Shown here: piece by piece, positions 54,423-62,319 of the stretch
Layout: every line of letters begins with the position of its first letter
Position numbering within the stretch: position 1 is the stretch's first letter
Source: a virus
Strand: one strand, 5' to 3'
Virus record (IMG/VR): IMGVR_UViG_3300009488_000018
Location: 60,328 to 124,327 of that record
DNA: 64,000 bases
Notes under the pieces: model-generated
Seen by the model: the letters and a program-made list of their open reading frames with translations, nothing else
Told to the model about the DNA's origin: nothing
Databases searched by the model: none
Program-made: the position numbers and the translations under genes

Positions 54423-54435
54423 TATATATATTAAT
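54423..54435 (+). promoter_or_regulatory. phage promoter box
   Basis: TATATATATTAAT with a GAAAGGTTTATTACTCAAGA leader like that at 49986. Confidence 0.8.
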
Positions 54436-54498
54436 ATTAGATTAGAAAGGTTTATTACTCAAGATTAATTATAAGAACTTAAAGAAAGGAGAGATAGA

Positions 54499-55074
54499 AT
54501 GAAAAGAGTAATAAAAATGCAGATCGTGTTTGCAGTAATAACGTTGGTACTCATGGCGTTATTCATAGTATTTGGAGTAAACCCGAGGAGGGCGAACGCT
54601 ACTGAGATACAACCACAATTTGAAGATTATAAGTGGGGCAGTACTTTCGATGAAGTAAAAGAAATGATAATTTCAAAGGGACATCACATGGATCCCAGAT
54701 TTACTCAACCTGATCTCGGCACTATGATTTCTTCAGATAAAATTCTGGGCTGGGAGGTTAAGGTTTACTTTCACTTTACCCCAAAAACACAAAAGTTATA
54801 TCAGGTATCTTTGTCCTGGGACGAGCTTGGAACGGTAATAGTATATGACTCCTTGCTTCGAATATTAACTAAAAAATATGGTCCTCCCGAGATAGATAAA
54901 AAAGATGAAAAACTATATTGGCAAAGAGAATCTGTGTCATTATGCCTATCCCTTACTCGTACCAAAAAGAAACTTCACTTAATGTATCTCTCAGAAAAAT
55001 ATTCTAAACTAAATATGCAAGAATGCAGTGAAATAGCAGAAACCCAAGAGAAAGAAGCTGAAGATAAACTTTAA
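54499..55074 (+). CDS. exported WG-family protein
   Basis: 191 residues. Signal or anchor helix (residues 7-27), cleavage possible near ANAT. Core: QFEDYKWGSTFDEVKEMI, SKGHH, VYFHFTPKTQKLYQVSLSW, LTKKYGPPE. Same blocks in the genes at 50561, 55579 and 57394. Resembles bacterial periplasmic proteins with WGxSxxEV; function unknown. Confidence 0.72.
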   Translation: MKRVIKMQIVFAVITLVLMALFIVFGVNPRRANATEIQPQFEDYKWGSTFDEVKEMIISKGHHMDPRFTQPDLGTMISSDKILGWEVKVYFHFTPKTQKLYQVSLSWDELGTVIVYDSLLRILTKKYGPPEIDKKDEKLYWQRESVSLCLSLTRTKKKLHLMYLSEKYSKLNMQECSEIAETQEKEAEDKL

Positions 55075-55095
55075 TTAAGAAAGGAGAATTAAGAA

Positions 55096-55566
55096 ATGAG
55101 AAAACTATTTGTATTATTAACTATGACGGTTTTTTTGATGGTAGGATGTGCTGTATCTCCTGAATCTCCTACCAGATTGAATCCAGTTATAGACCAAGGA
55201 AAAATTCAGGAGTTAACCGACGGTCAGGTGTTGGGTCTGTATCTTTACAATGTCAAATATAAAAATTTGGAACGTGCAGCAAAGATCCTTATGGACGTAG
55301 AGAGGAGAAAGCTCTTTCCACTTGAAGAACGACATTTAATACTTAGTCAGACTCTCAAGGTTGGTATGTCCGAAAGAGGGATGTGGCTAGCTATGGGACG
55401 AAAGTGGAATCATATTAACAGATCTGTAGGGTCTTATGGTATACATAAACAATACGTTTACAAATATAGACATGGATGTAGCAGATACGAATATGGTTAT
55501 AGTGGTTATTGTAAACGAGTTTATGTCTATGTTGAGAATGGTAAAGTAACGGGATGGCAAAACTAG
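55096..55566 (+). CDS. BamE/SmpA-like lipoprotein
   Basis: 156 residues. MRKLFVLLTMTVFLMVGCAV with lipobox MVGC. The C-terminal part, LKVGMSERGMWLAMGRKWN to YVYVENGKVTGWQN, follows the small SmpA/OmlA fold (GMS...V, then vyvxnGkVxxW). Stop TAG overlaps the next gene's GGAGG site and is in frame with it. Confidence 0.7.
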   Translation: MRKLFVLLTMTVFLMVGCAVSPESPTRLNPVIDQGKIQELTDGQVLGLYLYNVKYKNLERAAKILMDVERRKLFPLEERHLILSQTLKVGMSERGMWLAMGRKWNHINRSVGSYGIHKQYVYKYRHGCSRYEYGYSGYCKRVYVYVENGKVTGWQN

Positions 55567-55578
55567 GGAGGACTAAAA

Positions 55579-56064
55579 ATGAAAAAATCAGTACTAGCAT
55601 TAGTTATGGCGATTTTTCTAACATTTGTCTTGTCACTTACTATACCTACGCAATCGTATGCAGACTCTAAAATACAATTCGAGAATTATAAGTGGGGTAG
55701 TAGTATCGATGAAGTAGAGGGAATAATACTCTCAGGCGGTTTTGGAGCTAGACGACTCGCAGGTTGCATTCCGGGAGTTAGTTATTTAAATAAAGTTTTT
55801 GACGAGGAAGCTTACATACGATTTTTCTTCACTCCGAAAACGAAAAAATTACATATGATAAATGTTGAGTGGGATAACAAACCTGGATGGGAGAATGTCT
55901 ATCTAGTAAATTCGATACTCAAGACGTTAACTAAAAAGTATGGCAAACCACGAGATTTGAGTAAGTCCAAAGAAGGTTATATGTGGCTGGGAGAGAACGC
56001 GGAGCTGAGATTAATTGTGTCCAGTTTTAAAACTCGATTGATTTATTGCTCTTTACTCTGGTGA
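55579..56064 (+). CDS. exported WG-family protein
   Basis: 161 residues with a signal peptide (SVLALVMAIFLTFVLSL, cleavage near SYADS). Core IQFENYKWGSSIDEVEGII, FFFTPKTKKLHMINVEW, LTKKYGKP as in the family. ATG behind AGGGAGGACTAAAA. In frame with the lipoprotein across its TAG, but with a strong site and own signal, so independent. Confidence 0.72.
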   Translation: MKKSVLALVMAIFLTFVLSLTIPTQSYADSKIQFENYKWGSSIDEVEGIILSGGFGARRLAGCIPGVSYLNKVFDEEAYIRFFFTPKTKKLHMINVEWDNKPGWENVYLVNSILKTLTKKYGKPRDLSKSKEGYMWLGENAELRLIVSSFKTRLIYCSLLW

Positions 56065-56079
56065 ACGGTATGAGAGAGG

Positions 56080-56118
56080 TTGGTTGGGAGTCTGATAGTC
56101 TTCCAGCCAATTCTTTTC
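56080..56118 (+). terminator. conserved unit terminator
   Basis: TTGGTTGGGAGTC / GTCTTCCAGCCAATT, weaker T-run (TCTTTTC). Confidence 0.75.
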
Positions 56119-56167
56119 ATTCGGGATCACTCGTATTCTGTAAACTAAAGAAAGGAGGAAACGAAAA

Positions 56168-56842
56168 ATGGACAAGGATTTCGAACATATAGAGCATTCT
56201 ATTAAATTATACACTAATTTATACTTGAACACGGGAAATTCAAAAATTCCAGTAGATTTTCATAAATTATATGATGCATTATTTTTCTTCTATGACCAGC
56301 ATCTCCAACATATAGAAACAAAAAACATCCCCCCAATAGAGATAATTCTTGACCCGAAGGCAGCTTCCAACTCATCAGAGGATCTTCAAATGAACTGTTC
56401 AGGTTGGTTCTCCCTAAAAACTGGGGACTCACGAGTAGTAGAAATTCTAATCTCAACAAGATATATATTGATTCCAGGAGGTGCAGGAGAGATAAGAGAC
56501 GAGAAACGATCTCTTGATTCACCTTTGGAAGCTCTATTTACGACTATTCTTCATGAGACTTACCATCTAGTTTCTTTCTTAACTAACTATAGTGATATAA
56601 ACAGAAAAAGAAAGATCACAATGGAAGACTACTTTAAGGAGATTTATGGTAAGAAAATGAAATTTGCTGATAGAATCTCTCAGAAGTATAAGTTTATTTA
56701 CGGTGAGAAGATAGCTCTTATGTACCATAAATCGGAAATAGAAGCTGCGAGATTTGCTTATTCTAATTTAAGTTACTTTGAAAACCTATATAATAAAAGT
56801 TGCCAGTTCTATACCTCGTTTACAAAGTGTGTAAACGATTGA
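56168..56842 (+). CDS. HExxH metallopeptidase-like protein
   Basis: 224 residues; ATG behind AAAGGAGGAAACGAAA. TTILHETYHLVSF near residue 137 is an HExxH zinc site, with IEAARFAYS about 60 residues later as a possible Glu ligand. No signal peptide. Third protein of this type in the window, unrelated in sequence to the other two. Confidence 0.65.
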   Translation: MDKDFEHIEHSIKLYTNLYLNTGNSKIPVDFHKLYDALFFFYDQHLQHIETKNIPPIEIILDPKAASNSSEDLQMNCSGWFSLKTGDSRVVEILISTRYILIPGGAGEIRDEKRSLDSPLEALFTTILHETYHLVSFLTNYSDINRKRKITMEDYFKEIYGKKMKFADRISQKYKFIYGEKIALMYHKSEIEAARFAYSNLSYFENLYNKSCQFYTSFTKCVND

Positions 56843-56870
56843 AAATTACTTAACTTTGTTTTTGGTTGGG

Positions 56871-56910
56871 AGTCTATCAATACACCTCGATAGTCTTCCG
56901 GCCAATTTTT
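56871..56910 (+). terminator. conserved unit terminator
   Basis: TTTGGTTGGGAGTC / GTCTTCCGGCCAATT then T-run, with CTATC/GATAG in the loop region. Confidence 0.83.
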
Positions 56911-56935
56911 TATTGAAAAGAAAGGAGGAGGAAGA

Positions 56936-57370
56936 GTGAGACGACCAAAAACAATTAGTTTAATTCTTGCAGCTATCGCAGGAATTCTGATGGGGCTTGC
57001 TTTAAGTACAATGAAGGCAAGTGGAGAAGCCGAAATTATGCCAGCAATCAAGGTACAAATAGACTTAATAAATACGGCACTATACAAAGGACATTCAGTT
57101 AAAGAAGCAATGTACATAAAATCAAGGTACCATTCTAAAATTTATTACATAGGTGCGATTGTTCGTACTAAAGATAAAGGAGATGTATTAACATTATGGG
57201 CTACTAATGTATTCTACGATAGACCAGTTGGATTACTATTTTCTGTAAATGAATTAGCTTATGAATTATCTGGTATGGGAAAAGGAAAGAATACAAAAGC
57301 TAGAGTTTGGAGAAATGATCCAGAAGCTCGTGCGTTGAGAAACTATTTTAATGTAGAATGGGATTATTAA
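56936..57370 (+). CDS. signal-anchored hypothetical protein (GTG start)
   Basis: 144 residues; GTG behind AAAGGAGGAGGAAGA. N-terminal helix (ISLILAAIAGILMGLALST) then a soluble part with FYDRPVGLLFSVNELAYEL and a basic end. Probably periplasmic. Not recognised. Confidence 0.65.
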   Translation: MRRPKTISLILAAIAGILMGLALSTMKASGEAEIMPAIKVQIDLINTALYKGHSVKEAMYIKSRYHSKIYYIGAIVRTKDKGDVLTLWATNVFYDRPVGLLFSVNELAYELSGMGKGKNTKARVWRNDPEARALRNYFNVEWDY

Positions 57371-57393
57371 AAAAAGAAGAAAGGAGAGACAAG

Positions 57394-57861
57394 ATGGAAA
57401 GAATTAATATCGGACACCCAAGATTCGAAAACTATGAGTGGGGGGCTCATATAACTACGGTAAAAAATATGGTAATCGCAAAAGGACATGAACTGATTGA
57501 TGATGGTGACAAGTCAGGTATAGTAGAGTATGAAGATAAGATTCTAGATAAGGAAGTTAATATAAAACTTTGCTTCACTTTCGAATCGCGAAAGCTGTAT
57601 TTAATATCCTTGCTCTGGTATGATAGTCCGATACGTAAGGCACTGTTTAAAATATTAACTAGTAAATATGGTGAGCCTCAATCGATGGGTAAAATGGGTT
57701 GGTATAAATGGAAGCGTGATCGATATCTATTGGATATTATTAACGCCTCCTTTGAAGATAAAGGTGTTGTCCGGATGCATTATCAATCTGATGATTATTG
57801 TTTTATTCATATAAAGGAAGCAACCAGAGCAGAGTATGGCGAAGATGTAGACAGGTTCTGA
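57394..57861 (+). CDS. cytoplasmic WG-family protein
   Basis: 155 residues from the ATG behind AAAGGAGAGACAAG. PRFENYEWGAHITTVKNMV, AKGHEL, LCFTFESRKLYLISLLW, LTSKYGEPQ: same core as the exported relatives but no signal peptide, like 50561. Function unknown. Confidence 0.7.
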   Translation: MERINIGHPRFENYEWGAHITTVKNMVIAKGHELIDDGDKSGIVEYEDKILDKEVNIKLCFTFESRKLYLISLLWYDSPIRKALFKILTSKYGEPQSMGKMGWYKWKRDRYLLDIINASFEDKGVVRMHYQSDDYCFIHIKEATRAEYGEDVDRF

Positions 57862-57882
57862 TCTTGGCTTGAATAGAGAATA

Positions 57883-57918
57883 GAGACTGGATGGATTTTT
57901 TCTAGTCTTTATTTTTTG
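57883..57918 (+). terminator. terminator
   Basis: AGACTGGA / TCTAGTCT with T-run; sequence differs from the unit terminators. The 240 bases after it hold no convincing gene. Confidence 0.7.
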
Positions 57919-58168
57919 TAACAATAAAATTCGCTATACATTTGAAAAAAATTGATCTGGTAATGAAGACGGTATCCACGTTCAGTCACTAGATCTAGAC
58001 ATTCCCAATTTGTTTTTCCGATTTTCTGTCACTCGTATCCTACTAGAATCAAAAAGTTTCTGCGCACAATATCTCAGAAAATGTCAAAGAGACCGTCTTT
58101 TCGACCAAAACTCCCAATCTAACCAAAAGTCAAGTTATCAGTCAATCGCCGTATTAACACCAAATCTA

Positions 58169-58522
58169 CTAACAATTAGGTTTTCGATCCCCCTCACTAT
58201 CATAAGGAGCGGGCCAGATATGATAGTGTCTTCTATTCATTGATAGTTTGTCTTCAACAGTAGATACATTAAGCCCTTCTAAGTTATATTCCTCTGTTAA
58301 AAACTTAGATGGAATATCTGGATTGTGTATAAAGACATATTCCATAGTATGGTCTATTCTTTTATAACTCTCATCGCTTACATATATACCTATAACCTTC
58401 TCTTCAACAACACTACTAGCCCCCATATACACTGGTAATACTTCATTATTAAAACCAACTATATGTGTTGGATAGAACTCAGATGTATAATCGACTTTAT
58501 CATCCATTATTAACCAAGCCAT
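58169..58522 (-). CDS. hypothetical protein
   Basis: 117 residues, acidic, beta-rich start (PTHIVGFNNEVLPVYMG) and HYHIWPAPYDSEG near the end. ATG behind AAAGGAGAAGAT. TAG stop. Not recognised. Confidence 0.65.
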   Translation of the reverse strand: MAWLIMDDKVDYTSEFYPTHIVGFNNEVLPVYMGASSVVEEKVIGIYVSDESYKRIDHTMEYVFIHNPDIPSKFLTEEYNLEGLNVSTVEDKLSMNRRHYHIWPAPYDSEGDRKPNC

Positions 58523-58621
58523 ATCTTCTCCTTTCTTACAGTTCAGAACTCAAACGTTAATTCTATGTGGTTTCGAGTGGTGTAGACAGAACTTTTGATA
58601 GAGTCAATTATAAGATCCGTT

Positions 58622-59554
58622 CTATAACCCGTTTATATTGTGTTTGACTATATCAATGAACTCACCTACACGTCTCTTACAGCTATGATACTTCCTGACA
58701 AACTTCATTCCCTGTCTCGCTATATGTTCCCTCTCGCTATCATGTTTGAGATAATATTGTATCTTATCTCGTAAGTCGTTTATATCCTTATATAAAACCA
58801 AATGCTTCCCGTCTATATAACCAAACCTATCAAAGTCTTCTGGCTTGTCAGCTAGGAGAAACCCACCACAAGATAATACTTCCGTATATCTCATACTGAG
58901 AGAGTTGTATATGTTGTTACTAGTTATTGTTATCTTAGACGCACTGATAGCTTTAATGAATTTCATCTGGGATACACTCTTAGTAAGAGTCCTTAAACCT
59001 TTCATACCCTTTAACATTCGATGTACTTTACTTCTATTTGGATACACGTCGTCTCTCACAGTAAAAGCTGCTAGCACATCTATAACCTTAGTGGTGTCGG
59101 GAATCTGTTTATAGATGTTAGTGTCTACTGAGAATGGAAGGAGAAAGATTTTATCGCAGATATTATTCTGTTTGAGATTCTCTACTACAAGAGAAGTGAC
59201 GCCGAATACTATAGCTGGTTTTAACCGTTCAAAGAACTCACCCTGAGGCAAGATTGTTCCCTTGAAGCTACCCTTCTTCCCTACATAATCAACGGCTATA
59301 TGGACTCTGGGAATGTTAACCCTATCAAATCCTTGGAATGGTCGAGAATAGCGCCACCCGTACGTTAGTAGTACATCCGGAGACGACACATAGAACTTCC
59401 TTATTATTTGAGATACACTTAGGTTCGGATCCCACCCCTTATATCCCTCTCCATAATACACAACTTCATGTTCCTTCCCTATCTCATTCCGAAATAACTG
59501 GTGACCCCAATTATATCTCGCTATCTGATTTGGACTTAAAAGTAGTATACGCAC
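58622..59554 (-). CDS. glycosyltransferase, GT-B fold
   Basis: 310 residues. N-terminal acceptor domain (MRILLLSPNQIARYNWG), then C-terminal RYTEVLSCGGFLLADKPEDF and LVLYKDINDLRDKIQYYL, the donor-site Glu and following helix of CgeB-like/GT4-type enzymes. Likely part of surface-sugar modification with the genes at 30089, 43507 and 62320. Confidence 0.75.
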   Translation of the reverse strand: MRILLLSPNQIARYNWGHQLFRNEIGKEHEVVYYGEGYKGWDPNLSVSQIIRKFYVSSPDVLLTYGWRYSRPFQGFDRVNIPRVHIAVDYVGKKGSFKGTILPQGEFFERLKPAIVFGVTSLVVENLKQNNICDKIFLLPFSVDTNIYKQIPDTTKVIDVLAAFTVRDDVYPNRSKVHRMLKGMKGLRTLTKSVSQMKFIKAISASKITITSNNIYNSLSMRYTEVLSCGGFLLADKPEDFDRFGYIDGKHLVLYKDINDLRDKIQYYLKHDSEREHIARQGMKFVRKYHSCKRRVGEFIDIVKHNINGL

Positions 59555-59602
59555 CGATCTATTTCACCCTCCATTTTCGACATAGTTAAGATATTTCACC
59601 TT

Positions 59603-59929
59603 TCAGATCTGATCTATATAGACTTTACTAGGATATACCCTTCCATTCATTTTTCTACCCCCATCAATAACAAATTGTAAACCAATATATCTAACTACTG
59701 TTCTCTCTGTTATTTCTTTTACTCTATCTCCATATTCAACAGGTACTACTACAAAAAATACACCTCTATTATCCATCTCATAATGATAAAGTATTTTTGA
59801 AACAACACGTGATATAAGAAGATCCAGACCTTCTATATCTGGAACTATTGTTGATATATGTTCATAAGATAGACCCGGATCATTCGTTTTAGTAATTACT
59901 TTAATTCTTATAAAATCCACTTTTTCCAC
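59603..59929 (-). CDS. small hypothetical protein, distant VPKLF relative
   Basis: 108 residues: LLISRVVSKILYHYEMD and VFFVVVPVEYGDRVKEI match the order helix - K[IL]xY - strand - VP of the paralog family, but less clearly. Its 3' end is partly repeated 800 bases upstream at 60405. Confidence 0.58.
   Translation of the reverse strand: MEKVDFIRIKVITKTNDPGLSYEHISTIVPDIEGLDLLISRVVSKILYHYEMDNRGVFFVVVPVEYGDRVKEITERTVVRYIGLQFVIDGGRKMNGRVYPSKVYIDQI
59605..59633. repeat. 29-base direct repeat, copy 1
   Basis: AGATCTGATCTATATAGACT and nine more bases, 26 of 29 identical to 60405-60433. Covers the 3' end of the gene at 59603. Confidence 0.75.
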
Positions 59930-60142
59930 TCAGTCCCTCCTTTCTTTCGTTTCATATCTCTTACTTACCATTTCTACTAACGATTTATCCTTCTCAACTA
60001 TCCTTTCTAACAAAGTCTTCGATTTCAATAAATAAGATAAAGCTATAACATTAACCAACCACTCTTCCCTCTCTTCTTCTGACAACTTTATTTGTAGAGA
60101 TATAGAGCCATCATCAAATTCAGTCTTCCCTAGTATATCCAT
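59930..60142 (-). CDS. small helical protein
   Basis: 70 residues; strand-rich start (GSISLQIKLSEEEREEW) then helices. TGA abuts the next gene's start. Unknown. Confidence 0.62.
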   Translation of the reverse strand: MDILGKTEFDDGSISLQIKLSEEEREEWLVNVIALSYLLKSKTLLERIVEKDKSLVEMVSKRYETKERRD

Positions 60143-60166
60143 TCTATTCTCCTAAAGTTTTCATTA

Positions 60167-60358
60167 CTAGAATGCTGCAATCCGTTCATTCAAAATCTTG
60201 GAATATTCCTTCATAACTACTAACTGTCGTTGCATCCGTTCTTGCTCTTCACTTGGTAATGTTTTAAACGTTTCTCCATCCAGAAACACAATTAGTAAGT
60301 AGAGTTTACGATCTAACTCTGACTTCTCATTTACTACTCGCTGTTGATATTCTTCCAT
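60167..60358 (-). CDS. small coiled-coil protein
   Basis: 63 residues, charged helices (MEEYQQRVVNEKSELDRKL; EEQERMQRQLVVMKEY) resembling small phage proteins with the same LVFLDGETF-type centre. ATG behind GAGGTAAGAAATC. Ends TAG directly followed by TAA. Confidence 0.65.
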   Translation of the reverse strand: MEEYQQRVVNEKSELDRKLYLLIVFLDGETFKTLPSEEQERMQRQLVVMKEYSKILNERIAAF

Positions 60359-60404
60359 GATTTCTTACCTCCTCTTATTCTCAAGGTTTATATTACTCCT
60401 ATAT

Positions 60405-60433
60405 AGATCTGATCTATACAGACTCCACTAGGA
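60405..60433. repeat. 29-base direct repeat, copy 2
   Basis: Non-coding remnant of the 3' end of a gene like 59603, exactly 800 bases from copy 1. Confidence 0.75.
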
Positions 60434-60438
60434 CAATC

Positions 60439-60606
60439 TCACTTATACCTTCTTATCTTATCCAATTGTATCCTTATTTCATGTAACTCATCTCTCATGT
60501 CTACTAAAACCTCAATTAATAACCTTTCAAACCTCTCTAATATAGGACCTACATCACCCCCGATTTTAGCTACTTCCATTATCTCTTCTTTAGTTCTTGA
60601 TTCCAT
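60439..60606 (-). CDS. small helical protein
   Basis: 55 residues from the ATG behind GGAGGATAGAGAAG; the earlier ATG has no site. Coiled-coil type (ERFERLLIEVLVDMRDELHE, IRIQLDKIRRYK). Unknown. Confidence 0.6.
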   Translation of the reverse strand: MESRTKEEIMEVAKIGGDVGPILERFERLLIEVLVDMRDELHEIRIQLDKIRRYK

Positions 60607-60625
60607 CTTCTCTATCCTCCTATTC

Positions 60626-61042
60626 TCATACCATAAAACCACCCTCTGATACTTTTGTTTCTGGTATATCAGCTACACGTTTCACTGGCGGAGCTAACTC
60701 TACTAGTTCGTATCTAACAATATTACTTAATATCTTATTCCAAGTCTTTTCAGTAAATGGACCATTTGTTATATCGTTTCCTCTCATCCAATCTTCTCCA
60801 GCAAGCGGTTTTCTAGCCGTCCCTGAACAACCTAAATAACTTCTACCTCTTCCCCTATCAATTGCTGTAATATGATATCTGTTATGGTCTGTATAAAAAT
60901 TAATAATTCTCTTATGTTTAAAATCTGCTTTGGGTAAACCTTCCACTGGAGAGCTATCATATTCCACTTTGATATACTCGGTTTCTTTACTAGGACAAAC
61001 GTCTTTTAACCATTGGTCCAACATTTCCATTTTGTTTTTCAT
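60626..61042 (-). CDS. conserved hypothetical protein
   Basis: 138 residues. GRSYLGCSGTARKPLAGEDW and WNKILSNIVRYELVEL match a conserved phage/bacterial protein family of unknown function. Well-defined ATG with AAGGAGAAGAAAA. Confidence 0.75.
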   Translation of the reverse strand: MKNKMEMLDQWLKDVCPSKETEYIKVEYDSSPVEGLPKADFKHKRIINFYTDHNRYHITAIDRGRGRSYLGCSGTARKPLAGEDWMRGNDITNGPFTEKTWNKILSNIVRYELVELAPPVKRVADIPETKVSEGGFMV

Positions 61043-61071
61043 TTTTCTTCTCCTTCTAATTGTTAGGTTAT

Positions 61072-61443
61072 TTACGTTACTCTATTATAGTTTCTCCTAT
61101 CCATTTCGAGTACTCTACTATAAGTAGAATAATCCTTCTCACCTATTCTATACAACCATTCAATTTCGTTTTTCTTCTTATCATGACTTAACTTGTAAAT
61201 CTTTCCAATCAATGGAAAACTTATAATATAGACTTTTATATCCCTTACTGGAGTTCTCGTTGATATTTCAAATAACATCAAAGGTATAATGCCGCTTATA
61301 CTTGGTATTTCTATTTCAACTGACTCTTCTTTTATATTGATTATATAAAACATTTTAGGGTAAAGAATATTTAACGAATAGTCTATCTCTTCTATTATAC
61401 TCTTACTTACAGCTTCTGGGAGTTCGATACTAATAGTCTCCAT
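61072..61443 (-). CDS. VPKLF-family paralog
   Basis: 123 residues: EEIDYSLNILYPKMFYIINI, VEIEIPSISG. Overlaps the upstream family member by 14 bases. Unknown role. Confidence 0.65.
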   Translation of the reverse strand: METISIELPEAVSKSIIEEIDYSLNILYPKMFYIINIKEESVEIEIPSISGIIPLMLFEISTRTPVRDIKVYIISFPLIGKIYKLSHDKKKNEIEWLYRIGEKDYSTYSRVLEMDRRNYNRVT

Positions 61444-61693
61444 TTGACTTCACCACTATTGTTGTTACTTCACCACTTATTAAATCTCTAATCTCTCCTT
61501 TCACTTTTTTTCTTACTTCATCTACTAATTCTTTTGGAACCAAAATATATACTTCTTCCAGTGATTTATATTGAATATCATAAAACATTTTTGGCATAAA
61601 TGAGTTGAGGTACGCCTCTAAACTTTCATAAAAAGGCATATGACTTAGATCAACTTCTTTCGTATAAACTCCCGGTTTTATCCATTTTGCCAT
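61430..61693 (-). CDS. VPKLF-family paralog
   Basis: 87 residues: LEAYLNSFMPKMFYDIQYKS, VYILVPKELVDEVRKKV. Starts MAKWIKPGVY; the next gene starts MTKWIKSEYS, another link between them. Confidence 0.68.
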   Translation of the reverse strand: MAKWIKPGVYTKEVDLSHMPFYESLEAYLNSFMPKMFYDIQYKSLEEVYILVPKELVDEVRKKVKGEIRDLISGEVTTIVVKSNGDY

Positions 61694-61712
61694 CTTAAAT
61701 ATACCTCTTCAA

Positions 61713-62132
61713 TTACAGGCTCAAAACGTAATCGTCCTGTGGTCTTTCAACTCTATTAGATATGATAGACTTCGCAAGGTGATCTAAAAACTTCTCGACA
61801 TCACATTTAGGCATTCGAATATACAACATATCCTTCCTAGGAACATAAACCACTCCATGATAAAGGTTGAGAGGAAACAATTTACTTTTATCTACAGGTG
61901 ATTTACTATTATCTATAAACTCATTAAGCCAGTCTTCTAATCTCTTACAATCATCATATGCTAAACCTACTCTTATGGAAAGATAGAAACCAACTTCTTC
62001 TGGAGACTTTCTATCAGTAGGCATCATAAGATTAAAGTCCGGAGGATGCTCAATTAAAAATCTAATCATCACTCCAAGTCCTATACTGTCACCATTACTA
62101 TAACTATATTCTGATTTTATCCATTTTGTCAT
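61713..62132 (-). CDS. hypothetical protein related to VPKLF family
   Basis: 139 residues starting MTKWIKSEYSYSNG. DWLNEFIDNSKSPVDKSKLF then LYIRMPKCDVEKFLDHL keep the helix/strand/P-x-x-D order of the family with an extended N-terminus. Unknown role. Confidence 0.6.
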   Translation of the reverse strand: MTKWIKSEYSYSNGDSIGLGVMIRFLIEHPPDFNLMMPTDRKSPEEVGFYLSIRVGLAYDDCKRLEDWLNEFIDNSKSPVDKSKLFPLNLYHGVVYVPRKDMLYIRMPKCDVEKFLDHLAKSIISNRVERPQDDYVLSL

Positions 62133-62145
62133 TCTAGATACCTCC

Positions 62146-62301
62146 TTATTTCAACTCATCTAACACATCTTTAGAACAGTAATTCAATAATTCACCACAT
62201 CCTTCACATCGTTTCCAAGGTCCGTTTGGGAGTTCTCCTATATATTCAGGAACCCTACATTTTGGACAGTACTCATACCACTTATAATCATTACTAGTCA
62301 T
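62146..62301 (-). CDS. 51-residue zinc-ribbon protein
   Basis: Minus-strand ATG behind GGAGGTAGCT. CPKC and CEGCG pairs around a Gly-Pro-Trp turn form a ribbon. Soluble, acidic end. Unknown. Confidence 0.65.
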   Translation of the reverse strand: MTSNDYKWYEYCPKCRVPEYIGELPNGPWKRCEGCGELLNYCSKDVLDELK

Positions 62302-62319
62302 AGCTACCTCCTATAAAAC

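Noticed and set aside
54499-56064. Readthrough fusion of the 55096 lipoprotein and 55579 protein
   Set aside because: In frame across TAG, but the second gene has a strong GGAGG site and its own signal peptide, so separate products are far more likely.
58010-58243. Plus-strand 77-codon ORF
   Set aside because: No ribosome site and overlaps the better-supported minus-strand gene at 58169. The gap 57925-58168 otherwise shows nothing.
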